From Glandiceps talaboti (Eukaryota > Hemichordata > Enteropneusta > Spengelidae): a stretch of DNA of 62,000 bases. The notes under the pieces are model-generated. The model saw nothing but the letters and a program-made list of their open reading frames with translations, was not told where the DNA came from and ran no database searches. Where the stretch lies: the NCBI RefSeq assembly GCF_964340395.1, contig NC_135562.1, positions 7,140,134 to 7,202,133 on the forward strand. Reading direction: 5' to 3'. Of the stretch, positions 14,755 through 28,341 are shown piece by piece. Position 1 is the stretch's first letter. Each line of letters starts with the position of its first letter. The position numbers and the translations under genes were made by a program.

Positions 14755-15046
14755 ACTGAATCTTAATGACTGTGAACATGAAAGTGTATCTTATTTTGAA
14801 ACCAGTAATTTACGGTGACAACTAGGAGATACTATCATTTTCGTTCTCCCAAGTCTCTCTGCCCTATCCCCGTCACAATAGTACCCCTCTCCTCCCTCTT
14901 TCCTTTATTCTCACTTATTCCCTGAGGGGACTACCCTCTCTCAAGAGCCTTTCTCCCTCTCTCCTTTTATTGCTCACTTATATCGATCCCTTTCTTCTCT
15001 ATATCTCCACTCTCATCTATCGTCTGTTCCTCCTTAGATAAATAAA

Positions 15047-15066
15047 TACATACATACATACATACA

Positions 15067-15100
<34 letters not shown>

Positions 15101-15172
15101 CATACATACATACATACATACATACATACATACATACATACAGACAGACAGACAGACGCGCACCCCCCCCCC
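15047..15172 (+). repeat. (CATA)n-(CAGA)n microsatellite plus C run
   Basis: CATA units run to 15140, then switch to CAGA (15141-15157) and end beside a run of ten C (about 15163-15172). The minus strand reads (TATG)(TCTG), the same compound order seen elsewhere on plus. Confidence 0.95.
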
Positions 15173-16868
15173 ACACACATACATACTCTTACCTAGATCG
15201 TTAGCACAGGTAACACACAGTGTAGCTCGAATTTATGATAGATATTGCAAGCTGCCGATTTGTTTTGTAAAGCATTTGATTCAAGCATGGTGTCAAAGGT
15301 CAACTTTTCCACAAATCAGAATTATCCATACGACCTCAACTGTGTTTTACAGGTTGCAGCCCGTGCGTGATCTCATCAAAGTTTTCACCACCTGACACTA
15401 GTCGCATACTGCGTATCCTTCTTTGATATACCTCATTCCGATATACGCCATTATGACACTTCTCATTCAGTCGATGGAACCAACATAAACCCCTCGCATT
15501 CAACGACATGCGTAGATATGAACGTTTTTGATTTAAATACTGCGCATTCGCAAGTTGAACTGATTCATCCCAATTCAATGATGAATTTTTACGGCGGTTG
15601 TCTTTATGTTTGATATGGACTGCAACTTCGGGAATACTCTAAGAAGACGCTTGTAAAATTAATGATAGAAAGTTCCACTTTAATTGTCTACAGTGCCAGT
15701 GAGATAAAATTCAACAGGCCAACAAATCTACGCCATATCAATTTCACGCTTTGTGTATCACGATACGGTAAAGCCGGAGTTGCCGTCGATCCCATCCCGC
15801 CATTAAATAACCGTAACTGGTCGTCTCGGGTTTGCTCTTTAAAATATACCCCAGTCCGATAACATTTCGTCGAGATGCATGTTCTTTTATACAGTTGCCA
15901 TGACAACAAGTCAGTATTACCCCGAAGTATCGGGAATGTGCGTGATGTTCGAAGGAGATTAACAATAGATCCCACATCGTGAAACAAGTATATGGGTCAA
16001 GTGAGTGTCGAGTTTACAAACTGAAATTCTGTCGTTTTAATAACATCTGTGGGCTACCTTACAAATTGCTCTTTTCAGACGATTTATTGTCGGGGAAAAA
16101 ATCGATAAAATTCGAATTGAATTCCAGTACCAATTTTTCTCTGCCGTGTAAACAATATGGTCGGTCACCACAGTATATGCACTTCTATATAACAGCTGCC
16201 GTGCTTGTGGCAGAAAAAAAAATATTGGCTGTATTGGGCTATACACGCAGTCGCTCTGATTAAAAAAGTGCCCCATTTCAATTTCTTCTATTCCAAACAT
16301 GTAAATTGCACACTATAAAAGTGCGCGCGCAACATGAGGTGTGCAAATCGCGCAGACGATATTATGTCTCGGCGGGACAGAAATTGCAAAAAGCACCTCT
16401 TCGGCAAACGCGAGAAATAATGACGCTTTTAGATGCCATCAGACTGTATCTCGTAAACGCAGGCAAAGTAAACGACCCCTGACCTGTACAAGCCATGGAA
16501 TTGTGTTCCTACAAAGTATACAACGTGACAGGCATACTGATGACTTTATAGAAGCAGAGACTGCCGTGCACTGTGACTCCACCGATTGCCCCGGGACAAA
16601 TCGCATAAACGGATGCTCCGAGTCCCAATGGCTTTATGCCTAGCGACCATGAAATGAGGGAATAAGTAAGATGGGTTGACATCATGTGGTTGTCAACGAT
16701 GGCAAATGCATGTTTAAGTTTATCCAACATTGTTCTGCGATTTTAACATCGCTGTTATTGTTTCGCCATAATCTTTGAGATATTTAATTGTGAACAAACT
16801 CAGCGTATTCGTGATACCATGTGTTGTAGCAATTGTTGTTGTTAGAGATTTAGATACGACTGCTGCTC

Positions 16869-16949
16869 ATGTATGTATGTATGTATGTATGTATGTATGT
16901 ATGTATGTATGTATGTATGTATGTATGTATGTATGTATGTATGTATGTA
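16869..16949 (+). repeat. (ATGT)n microsatellite
   Basis: About twenty uninterrupted ATGT units in NOL4 intron 1. Confidence 0.97.
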
Positions 16950-17568
16950 GGTGTATCTGTCCTTAGGTCTCTGTCTATGTCTTTCTCCGTCTGTTTGTCT
17001 TAAGATTAAAATTTAGTTGTGGAAAACAGTTATCTGTCAGAAGTATAGAAAAAGTTGTCGTGAACAAAATAATGATCTGATATGTAATCTTATGGCTTCA
17101 CTGATAAGATGACATTAATGCAAGAATGTGGGATTGAAACCCTGCCCTTTAACGGGTCGTCTTTTTTACTGTGGTTTGATCATTAGAACAGATAGCAGAG
17201 TAATAATAACGGAACAAAGAAACATTGGAAGAACAAAAACCAATGACACTTCTAGATCTGTTGAAAATGTACCATCACTGGACAGCTAATACCAAGAACT
17301 AGTTCAAATATATTGCGAGTACCAAAAGTATGAATTTGCATCAGAATCAAGTTACTCTCTATGGCCTAAACGTACAAAGGCTTTGTATAATACTAGTATC
17401 CAGTAGCACCTTGACTTTGAAATTGAAATTGAACATAAACCTCAACTTAAGTGTCTCCCACTAGAAAAAAAGAAAGAATTATAGAAAGCAGTATAATCAA
17501 CAAACACCCATAGACATGATAGTAATAAACAAACAAACTCTTCAACACACACGAATGTGCGATGGAGT

Positions 17569-17649
17569 GGAGAGAGAGAGAGAGAGAGGGGGGGGAGAGA
17601 GGGAGGGAGAGCCGGAGAGACGGAGACAGACAGACAGAGACAGAGAGAG
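17569..17649 (+). repeat. (GA)n/(GACA)n purine-rich tract
   Basis: GA units with a G8 run and GACA units; polypurine on plus. Confidence 0.93.
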
Positions 17650-18002
17650 CATCAAATATTTAAATCTGACATTGGAAAAAATAAACACTTCAACCAAAGA
17701 CTGTTTTGGTGTAGTTTTTATAACTAGATGTCTACGTACATTAGGTAAACAGTAAGCAATTATTGATATGTCGGATATATCTAGCAGGACGCTGTACCTT
17801 ACAATACGTGCAACTTACGAGCAAAGGTGTGACGAAATATTGGCTCTATGAAACACGCGATATATATTTATCTATCTACTGGGTGAAAAATGTATTTATT
17901 TTTGTTCAGTTACAAAATTGAAATTGCGTTCTGATTTATGTTTAAACTTATGGTTTTATGAATTGCATTGATTTATTTGTTATTCGTATTCTATTGCATC
18001 TA

Positions 18003-18004
18003 AT

Positions 18005-18035
<31 letters not shown>

Positions 18036-18038
18036 TTA
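18003..18038 (+). repeat. (ATTT)n microsatellite
   Basis: Nine ATTT-type units shortly before a CTGT tract. Confidence 0.93.
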
Positions 18039-18100
18039 TTTCTGTTATCTTAGTTACAATGCAATATACGGAATGAAGTCTAGCCCCGTAAATGGACCGA

Positions 18101-18114
18101 TCTGTCTGTCTGCG

Positions 18115-18169
<55 letters not shown>

Positions 18170-18186
18170 CGTCCGTCCGTCTGTCC
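18101..18186 (+). repeat. (CTGT)n-(CCGT)n microsatellite
   Basis: CTGT units followed by CCGT units, which differ from them by a single base per unit. Confidence 0.96.
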
Positions 18187-21100
18187 ATCACTATATCTAC
18201 CCCTGTCACATACATCTATCCATCCCAGCCCCCACACATTTGCCAAAGAAAACCCATTATTCATCGTTTATATACAATATCAAGCTATCAATAAATAGCC
18301 AAACAAACTAGTATGAATTTTATAAAAGATTTGCCCGAATAACTTGCAGCTCTAAAGAGATACGCATGGATTAGATAATTCCCTTCAGATTAATTCTTTG
18401 CTCGGAGAAATGAATTTATCAATTTTTAATTATTCACCATGGGACGTTCCAGTGAAATCTTAACTAGATACTCACACAGATTGTCTGGTTTATCCTGTCA
18501 CATATGTTTAGGTAATTTTTTTTTTAATTTTAGTAAAATATTATTTTTTTATTATCCTAATTCATTACGCAAACTAGATTTCAACATAATGAATATTTGT
18601 CAGATTTTATTTTTTGTGCATTATTAATCAAGCAGCTAATGTTGGTAGCATAAAATCTCTCTGGTTTAGTTATTCTAAATTATTAATTATGGATATTCAA
18701 GAAAGTTGCATTATTAAAAGTTTAGTTTATTTATTAGACTTTCTAATTGAAAAGAACATTATGAAATATTGTCATAGTGCGCATGCTCCTGAGAAAATGT
18801 GAGTGGGTTCACACATCCCAGTACGTATGCGAGTGTATCTCTACCAACGGTCCCGGCAAGCAGTAGACTGCGTTCTAACTCTGAATGAAAGTTATATAAT
18901 AGCTCCGCGTTTGTCTAAAATATGAAAGTATGAAAACAATCGATATTGAAAGATAAAAAGTGAGAACAGTTCATACTAATAAAACACACAAGAACGAGAC
19001 AAAAAGCGGTTTGAAAGGAGTCTATTCATATGCCCGCCACGAAATGTTTTGTTTCGTTTGTAAGTGTTTTTAAACTGCGTCAGGATGTAAATTTCAATAA
19101 CAAGATGTCGAAATTTACCACCGAGGTCTCCTTGTACGAAAGCCTGTGTAAAAGAGGTTTTTATTGTAACACATCAGTCGCTAAATTTCGTTCCGGTGTT
19201 TCATTTCCCGTGACGTTGCATCGAATAGAACTCAAAGCATTATCACGTGAAATTGCTGACAGCGGGCGAACCTTTGCAATAAAAGCATCTACGAATGCGA
19301 AGAAAATACCTCGCTTCAACAGAGAGGGATTTTATTAGCTGTCTTTCAGGGAGATGCTACATAAATACTTTCCAAGTCATCTCTTTTAATCGCGACAAAA
19401 GCACTTCACCGTTTTCTCCGGCGAATGAATTTGACACAGTTTGCGGGCTGTACGTATCGACAGACATCTCTCCTTCTCTGAGTGGAGTCCGAGGGGAGTT
19501 TATCTTGGCGCCATGATCACATACTCCGCTGTAGGTCGACCTACCAGCGCTGCAGTAATATCACAGATTCGAATTCACAACCGAACAAAACTTAATTACA
19601 TCAAGATATATCCGCGAAACAGTTCCACAGTCTTACAAATCAAACGACTGCCACAACAGGCAAGGGGTCTTCCCCCTTCGGAACCCAAGCAATGCTAAAA
19701 CACCTACTATAAAGCACTTGAACACTCGCTGTCCCATGCAGGTAGGCCAATCACGTAAAACGCACTGATTTCATCTCCCGCGAGAGCGTAAGATTATTAA
19801 ACGACTAAAAACTCCCCAAAGACATGTGTTCACAGATTAAAAGTAAATATGAAATACAGTTGCTCATAATACGCATTTTTCTCCCAGTAATAGAAAGCAC
19901 CACCCCTATAAAGAAATGGTACAGCCCGGACTTTGCATTTCACTTATCGTCAGTTCATCTGTTCCATTGGCCCGGTATATTGTTTTGCCTCCGAGTCCTC
20001 CCAGCGTTAATTATTGAGCGGTTTACTCAGTTCACATTACCGGTCAGGGTTTGTAAAATGCCCTTTCCAATTTTTCACAGTGGGTAAAAATCGACATGGT
20101 CCACAATAGTTCAATTTTCTAATGTGAATATAGTTTTTTTGGGGGGAAATTACACTTACAAAGGTACATGCATTTTCATTTGAAATAACACGATGCGAAT
20201 AAAATTGTTCGAACGGAGTTACGACGGCCCAGATGCTCTTATTGTTTTCGGGGCTTCTTTCTCGTTTGAAAGGCTGTAGCATTTTATCTGAATTTTACCG
20301 CCGTAGTGTCTTCTAATTTTAATGATGTGTTTAAATTTTAACAGGCGTTCGTCAGATAACATCCCGGGACACAGGTCGTATGTATATTTTATTCAGCGAC
20401 AAAATGGTAAAAATCCACTCCTTTTTGTGTTAAGACTAAAAAATTGCAAAAGAATGTGTTCGATGTGGAGATATTGGTATTAGGAACACGTTTCAGGGTT
20501 GATATTGACTGACCAACAAATAAAAGACCTGGAATCATTCTGTGGCACAAAATATTATTGTGCATCGCGGATTGTGTTCTGTTATTCAAAGAGATATCGT
20601 ACCATATGATCGAATCCTGTTATGGGACACGAACGTGAAAACGCATACAAATCCCGTTGGATGGATTTTTTTATTAGAATCCGGTTGTCAGGGACGGTTC
20701 CTTTGCTGCCTTTGATGACGACAGCGTCTACGTCCCAATCTCTTCTCGACGCTCATCAAGAGTCCATTTTTAACAAGGATGTGCTTTCAGAACGAAATAC
20801 GCGAGAGATAATTACACGCCTATTGAGGGAACTATCTTTTCATTTCTCACATGCATTGGTAATGAGAGTAGGGTCGAATGCAAAGAAAGACGGAAACCAG
20901 GGCAGAAAACAGTCACAGCGTAAAATGTAGTTTTGATTAACGATTCTTTCACATCGGGTCGACAATATATTTTGTATTTTTCATGGTGCTTTGCCTACCC
21001 TTATTCTTTTTTATATACGAAAATAAACGAAAACTTATTATTTTTTTTACCGACTGCGATTTTTAAAATTCATAGTGGAATGGCGTCTCAAAATGATAAA

Positions 21101-24100
21101 ACTGTCCAAACGAGAGGTGTTTGGCACTCAAAGCTGTTTTCTCTTTCTTTAACATGAGTACGCTGTTATTTTGAAAGTGTGTTACATGAGAAATGGGCTA
21201 AAAAAACTCTCCTTGTTATCGCTAGGATACTTCGATGAAAAGGGAACACTTCAATATGGTAGCTGATGTTGATCGATCGTATGAGCTACAGAGAATGCTA
21301 TAGTTGTGTCCCAATTCGAGGAAAATACACGCCGTTGATTCCTTAACTTGAATCGATAAATAGCTCGTTGTCACCGTCCCTATTCTGTACAGAATTCACC
21401 TTTCAGTCTAGTCGATTTTCAGTTCTTTCCACATTTTAAGTTCAATCTGGTGATATACTTAAAATGATGTGTCGTGTCATGGCAAGCTGACATCACTAAG
21501 GACGCCCCCGATCGTGTGTGCAGTGCAGTGTACAGGTTGGGACGTGAAAGCCAGTGTACGGTGTCAGAATTCAAATGTCATTTTTTTTTAGCAAAACACA
21601 AAATATATAGTGGTGCATGCATTAAACTCAACAGTTTCGTATGTTTCTCTGTAATCGATTACAAACGCTTAGACACTGAGTCTGTGCTCGGCCAAGAGTA
21701 CGATTTGTATAGCTCCTAATTAGAATGCAAATGCATATCACTACAACGAGTCACATACTAGTATTCCATAGACGAAAACCTGTATCTGACAAGTTCCCGG
21801 ATGTCCACTGATCCGACCTGAAGGATGACGGGGACTGATCCGGCTCACCGTGCACTAGTGGCGTCTGGGTGTTCCAGATGCCCCAAGATGATAGTCCTGT
21901 GTTGATTTCCTCTCTACGTGATCGAAACTATATCAAATTGAACAAAAATTTAGTCTCTAAAATTATGCATATAATTTTACTGATTAACTTCGTAGTGTGT
22001 GCCATATTTGTAGTAAAATATAAAAGTGTGTTTAAAGAAATAAAATTTTTATGTGAAGCCTTTACTTTCTTTTAAATATTTACAGTATATTAGCTTAGTT
22101 TTTTATTCGGCATAATTCCTGGCACCGTACAAAGACCATAGAAATCTGCACGACAATAATATCTGCAATTTTGCAACATTTATAGTAGGTAAAAATAAAT
22201 CCTGAAAATCTATATACATGTACTATATTAGAGGGGTTTCAAATTTCTAGAGGTCAGGCTGTGACCTCCTGCTTAATACGGGACAGTAGTGCACTTTCCT
22301 CGAGTTATTATCGACACGGATAAAGCAATACATTTGGCTATGCGTGTTACAGTTACCGTAAATTGACTCAATCTCGGCTATACCTACGACATTAACCAAA
22401 ATGCAATAAATTCCAGTTAGTGTTGGCCTAGTGGTACAAACCGGCAAACCCTTTCTCATATTAGCAAACCATGCATTCTTCGGGTCTTACATTGCCAATG
22501 GCGACTTCGGAGTAAAATAACAAGTAAATCGGGATTTAGTCCCGTTTGCTTTAGACCAATTGAGATTAATTGTAGGTAGGAGATTCTCGATGTACCTGGC
22601 TCCATAGAATCTTCAATTAGTATGATTTCGGAGTAACTTGTACAAATCACTCGTGTGTTAGATAAAATCCATTATCTGTTCACAAAAAAGTCAGACGACT
22701 TGATCAAATAACAACGTAACTTTGATTTGCAAAATTATTTACAAATATCAGTATTATTAACAAACCAAATATCGCTTTGCTATTTTTTTTCCTGATTAAA
22801 CTATTTATGGCGAGTGATTCGGAAAATGGACCGAAGACCCTCCAACACAAGGACCCTGTCATTTTGTATCTCAACTCGCGTGCCATGATTTATTTTGCTT
22901 TATGGATTTCCACAAAGGTTTTTAACAAGCCCCACGGTTGAAAAAATTTCGTAGGACCGACCAATTAAGTTTTTAATGAGCTGGCGCTAACCAGGGACGG
23001 GAACACGCACGAACGTGCCTCGCAATTCGAAATGAGCTCGGGATCGATTTTCTCCTTCCCGATTAAAACCATAAACCCCCATCACTCTTATCGGTTCTTA
23101 GCGTCGGTCACAGCAGGAAATTTTGATCCCACCAAAATTTATAAGGTTCGAATTTAATTAAGTATTTTTTTTTGGTCTTCGTACATGTTCAGGCACCTCT
23201 AAAACATGCCTGGACGATATGGTGAGCATACGCGATCGCGAAGCCATATCATACCGACAATCCACCCTTATTGTGTATTCCAAAATGGGTCGTTTTCTGC
23301 CGAAGGCTTTAACTTGTTTATTTCAAATTGTTGTCGTCTGCTACATTTCGAGGCGCGTTTTCACATTTTGTATTTCTGAAGTCAATAAATATCATGAATT
23401 CAAGATTTTGGGGTTTTTGCCCCTTTTTTACAGTTGAAAATGAATGTTCCAAAATTTTGGCGGGAATCTTGTGGTCGAAAATACATGTATCTGTAGATTC
23501 AGAACCGTCTGAGTTAGAATTTAGTTACGCACAACATATGGATGAACTACTTGTAACCTGAGGTTTGGGAGAAAGCAAAGCGTATTCTGTCCGGGTTAAA
23601 ATGGCCTACTTGGTCGCTTTATTATTTGAAAAAACACTAACACATATCATGGCTGTATTAGGGGAGACATCCATGCACATATCACGGTAAAGTGGACGAA
23701 TCGTGTGACTACAATTGTGTGAATTTAGAGAGGGGATTAATACAAAAAGTGGCAAATGTTACATATTTCTGTTTGACCAACCGGTTGCGATTAAATAAAA
23801 AAAAAAACATGATGTTTGTTTAGCGACTAAAATAGATGATGGCAACATTGTGGCACTTATAAAGTACGCAAAATAAAGTGAAAAACATATTGATGAAAAA
23901 TATAACAGGGTGTCTATTTCACGAAAAACATGTGTATACCATACTCCTCAAAATACAGAGTACTTTTCTTCCATACCCGCCGGGTAAAAGGCGTCCTGCG
24001 TCACAACATGCTGAAAAAGTAACCGATATATTCCATAGTACACTAGTAAACTCCTATTGCATAAACGTACCTTAAAAACAATGCAATAACGCTAAGTTCG

Positions 24101-27100
24101 ATCTGTCTTCAATCCATAACCGATGTCGGCCAGGTTGACGACCTATCAAGTATTTTCCCGCTAAAATCATGAACAGAAATTCTTGTTGACTACTATTTTT
24201 TTTCGGATGTCAACTTTTCAGAATCATGTAAATACTCACTGTGTGTATAAGTCTAAAATTTAGTCGAAACATTACCAAAATATAAGGGTTTGTTTTTTAA
24301 AAAGGGTTGAGGCTCAGATTGTTACTCTGCTTGAGATTGATTATTCCACTCTAACCAATCCCGCTAGATTAATTTGCCTCACTTTGGGTGTACTGTTTCT
24401 TTTTTCTTCTTATACACAACTATACAGCAGTTCTATAAAACTACTAAACGACACGCGTGGCAGAGATTACATATATTGTTGATACAGATCACGAGGTGAC
24501 ATGCCCAATTCTGTTCACCGTTTTTTTTGTTCAGTACAGGCCACTGCGACAGGGTCGAAATTAAGGGGAAAAATGTAGTTCTGAGTACGGATTTTCTTCT
24601 ACGTGCGTGGTACAAAAAATAATGCGATGGAGTCGCCCCACACAAAATACCTGATACGGTTATTAAAAATGAACGACAGGGTATGATAGTGCTATAGTGA
24701 TCACCTTCAGCAACACACCAATCGAAATGTGATTGTGAGCGTAAGCGCTTTCTCATGTAAAAATTGTTTCCTCATAAGGCACGCAACACAACATCATTAA
24801 TTTTCAGTAGAGAAATTTTTATGTCTTTAATATTTGACGTTTTCTTTTAGTTCTCGGGCCTTCAAATAATTCCTTTATCTTTTGAGACTCTTTTAAAACG
24901 CTGTGGGGAAAAGGATTTTCGGGAAAATAATTGCGGGGCGTAGTTCGTAACCATGACGGGAGGGAAGAAACTATTATTCAATAGGGGTAGGAAGGTTAAT
25001 GTGAGGGACGGTTGCCTCGTTCACTTTCATTTCCTGGTTGGTGCTAACAATGGAAAGTCATTTTGTGCGTCATTGTTCACAACGCGTTCATCCTTCTGAC
25101 GTTCGAGAGAGGCTCTTATTGGCGAACAAAGTAGGAGAGCTAACGACTTCAAGTCAGGAAAAAAACTGACGTCGATCTAACGACTAGTCCCATACCCCTG
25201 AAGGAGTATTCCTTTCTGGCAATTTTCTGAAACGTGTCCGCGCACCCGATAACGTCATTGCGTTTCCTTCTTTAAGTTCTTTTTTTTTCTCGTAAAGGAA
25301 AATTAAAGGGCAGTCCATGGATTCAAATCGTATGAAACTAGTAGTATATATTGCAACCATAATACGATCACCATACGGGCTCGGATTTATTTTTCTTCTG
25401 CACAGATCATATATTACAATGACATAGAGAAGGACGCGACGTCTAGTCAATCAATTTTCCCCATGTGTGGAATATGTTGTGGTATTGGACAGTACAAAGA
25501 CGCCTGTCCACGTCTTTGTATTGCCGTGTATTTGTCAAACTCTATTCGACTAAACCAACCCCGGCATCTGTGTTTTTAGAGAGAGGGGATCCGTGGGATA
25601 AATTGACCCCCATTAAAAAAAACACCGTCTCGTTCCTGGGGTTCCTGTCCCATTTCCTCGCAAAGTTTCGTCAACCCTTACGTCACAATCACCACCTACA
25701 TGGAATCACCGAATCCTTTTTTTTATTTCCATTAGCTGCTTCCATTTCTGGCATACTGGATTTTCTTCTTCGATATTCACGCTAGGGAACAACTCAACTA
25801 AGTGGCTGAACGCTCACGACGCATGCCTCTCAAAGAATGGAGACGAAATTACTCTCTTAAATTGGCAAATATCATTTGGGACAGTGAAGGCGGCTCCATA
25901 TCTTTGGAGCAAAAATTTCCTATGTATGCAAGCGTAAATTTGCCAGGACGAAAGTGAGCTATGCGTGTTAAGTTTTGTTAAAATGGTGATATGTTGTTTT
26001 ATTTTTTTCCATATGGGACGGAGATTTTCCATAATCGTAACTGATTGTATGTGCGTTCATCCACATACACACGTACGAGTTTTCATCGGCCGTGTTTTTA
26101 TAGCATACTTGGTGATTGGCGTCTAGTCTGGTAGACAAGTAACATGTGACACATCGACCAATATTCAGCTTTGCGTTACTCTCTCCTCACAGATCCTTCC
26201 TATGAAAATAAATAATTTGTAGTACTTGTATTGCTGATTGTATCAGGCGCCACACGACGCACATCCAGTCCGTCTAGTAGGAGTGATTTTCGTCCTGCGT
26301 AATTCAGGTAGCCGGTTGCAAAAGTGACTGTTGCGATGAATTTATTACATACACGTCACATAGACCTCAGAAAGAACGATATATTACTAAAATGGAAATT
26401 TATTAGCGAGCGAACGATCGAAGCGAGAGGTCAGAGAAACCGTTGTGATTGCGGTCCTGGGACATTACACGTTACCTCCATATGTGTGTGAGTAACGCTC
26501 GGGATGGATGATGCAAATTTGATCGATCGGTCAACGTCCACACAGCGGACATAATACGTCGCAGCTGACGGAAACAAGAATATATACAGGTTATCCGCAT
26601 GTCGGACGATTCGTAAACGGAACCGTCAACTCTAAAGGCAATGCTACTTCCTGTCAGGTTATTAGTGAAAATAGTAAAAAAAAAATTATTTCAAATTTTG
26701 AGTTGCCGTAAATTAGGATGACGGAACTGCACTACGTTGGCCTCTACTCTACCACACACGTCATCCGGCCCGACGCAGCATGGACCACCGCACACGCGAA
26801 GTACATGTATTCGTATTCATATTTATAAGCCAAACTTAAACAATGCAGCGAGATTTCAACTCACTGGGGAATTATACAGACTGAGAATGCTTTAAAACGA
26901 TAACACATATGTCATGGGCTGAAACGCGCCTTTTGCCATTCTGGCTCAATGTAGCAATTTGAAATTTGAGAAAAAAAATATCAAAATCCGAATTGAAGCC
27001 CCAAATTATCGTTTCTTGCATATCAGTCACATACAAAATATTAAATGCGGGGCGCAGAGGTTTCATTTTTCATAGCACTGGGCGATTTTTTAAAGTCCAA

Positions 27101-27880
27101 CGTCTGCAGGCTTGCTCGCGCATGTCTTTTATATATGGATGCTTATGGAAAGGTGATTGACACGCACATACAGCCTACCTAGTGGTGCATATAATATTAA
27201 AAGTGTGGGAAAAATACAGGCATGTATTTGGAAATGCATAGTGTGAAAGCATCATAGACTTGTCTCTGTTACATTCAAACTTTAATATGTTCGAAGTAGA
27301 AGTTTCTAGAGCAAACATACGCCGTTTTGCTCATACAAACACCGGTCGATATAAGCACTTTAATCGGCGCAACGGCGTATAACGGAGACCACTGTATAGG
27401 ATAGGGTAGGATACAAAGAACACACGTATACATCATTACCCTAGTAAACAGAATCGAAAAAATAACCATCCCAGTTTTGAAAAATAAAAAAATAGGGATA
27501 ATATTTGACTGTATGGGCGCACTGGATATTATTAAATCAAAGCATGGTATTAACGGAGTTTCAATTTTGAAATACCCAATTTGGGAAAGTGGTGTCAAAT
27601 CTCCAAAAATATAAGGCTAGAGTGATATTGTGGATATGAAGGTGCACTGCCTTTAGTATTGGTTTCCCTCTTCGGCAAGCTTTAGTACTAAGGTTCTATG
27701 TCGTCAGAAGCATCCCTCCGAGTTCGATATATAAGTAATGGCGCCTCGCTCTAGCTGGCGTGTTTTGGTATTATATTATCATCGTATTTAGTGTTGGGCC
27801 ACCAGGTACATGTACATGAAAGAAAATAATATTAGAGATTGGTATTTTACTCTAAAATGAGTCAAAGTAAAATATATTAC

Positions 27881-28141
27881 CGTAGTTTTGACCGGGACGT
27901 AGAGAACATCCTTCATGGACTCGTCACCTTCCCCAGGTCCCAGTTTAAATCCCTTCGCTTTAACCCAAAATCTGAATTTCGCGTTCTCCGTCGTCGGTGC
28001 TTCTTCGCCGTTGAGAAATCGCATTATCCTATCGTGCTTTCTCTTGGTAACCGTCTTCGTCTTGCCACTGTCGCCGTAGTTTCGTAGAGCCCATGTTTGA
28101 AACTGGTCGAACATTTCCGCCTTTGTTTGTCCGTTTTCCAT
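27881..28141 (-). CDS. NOL4: NOL4/NOL4L-family protein, coding exon 1 (N-terminus)
   Basis: This is the first coding exon, 87 codons. It matches the N-terminus of vertebrate NOL4/NOL4L: residues 11-22 (FDQFQTWALRNY), 22-32 (YGDSGKTKTVT), 53-65 (NAKFRFWVKAKGF) and 79-87 (VLYVPVKTT) are the family's conserved blocks in the right order and spacing. The start is supported by an in-frame TGA seven codons upstream and a good context (G at -3, G at +4). The exon ends in phase 0 at a donor reading GTAATA just after the VPVKTT block, which is where similarity stops; the frame then continues for 30 codons of intron. NOL4 proteins are nuclear/nucleolar and their biochemical role is poorly defined. Exon 2 lies 23.3 kb downstream. 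An alternative first exon elsewhere cannot be excluded. Confidence 0.95.
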
Positions 28142-28340
28142 GTCGTCAGGTCTGCGGTGTCAGTAAAAAATATGTGTGCTGTCCGTCCCGATCCGTGTGG
28201 CCAACGCGACCGTAGAAATTTCCTGTACGAAGCGCTATGTAGTATAGGTCCCGGTAGCGTAGCAGAACACGGATTGAGCGTATTGCCAACCACTAGATAT
28301 ACATACAATGAATATGTAGAACACACAGTGCGCACATTGT
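28142..28340 (-). promoter_or_regulatory. Probable 5' UTR / proximal promoter of the NOL4-family gene
   Basis: This sequence lies immediately upstream of the exon 1 start codon. It is visibly richer in CpG than the surrounding introns and has stops in the coding frame (nearest TGA seven codons upstream of ATG), consistent with untranslated leader or promoter. No clear TATA box or initiator can be assigned. The extent is a guess; a further upstream non-coding exon is possible. Confidence 0.3.
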
Positions 28341-28341
28341 A

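Noticed and set aside
23130-23160. GGTTCGAAT resembling a tRNA B box
   Set aside because: No matching A box, acceptor stem or anticodon arm could be assembled around it; no tRNA or other structured RNA gene was found in the window.
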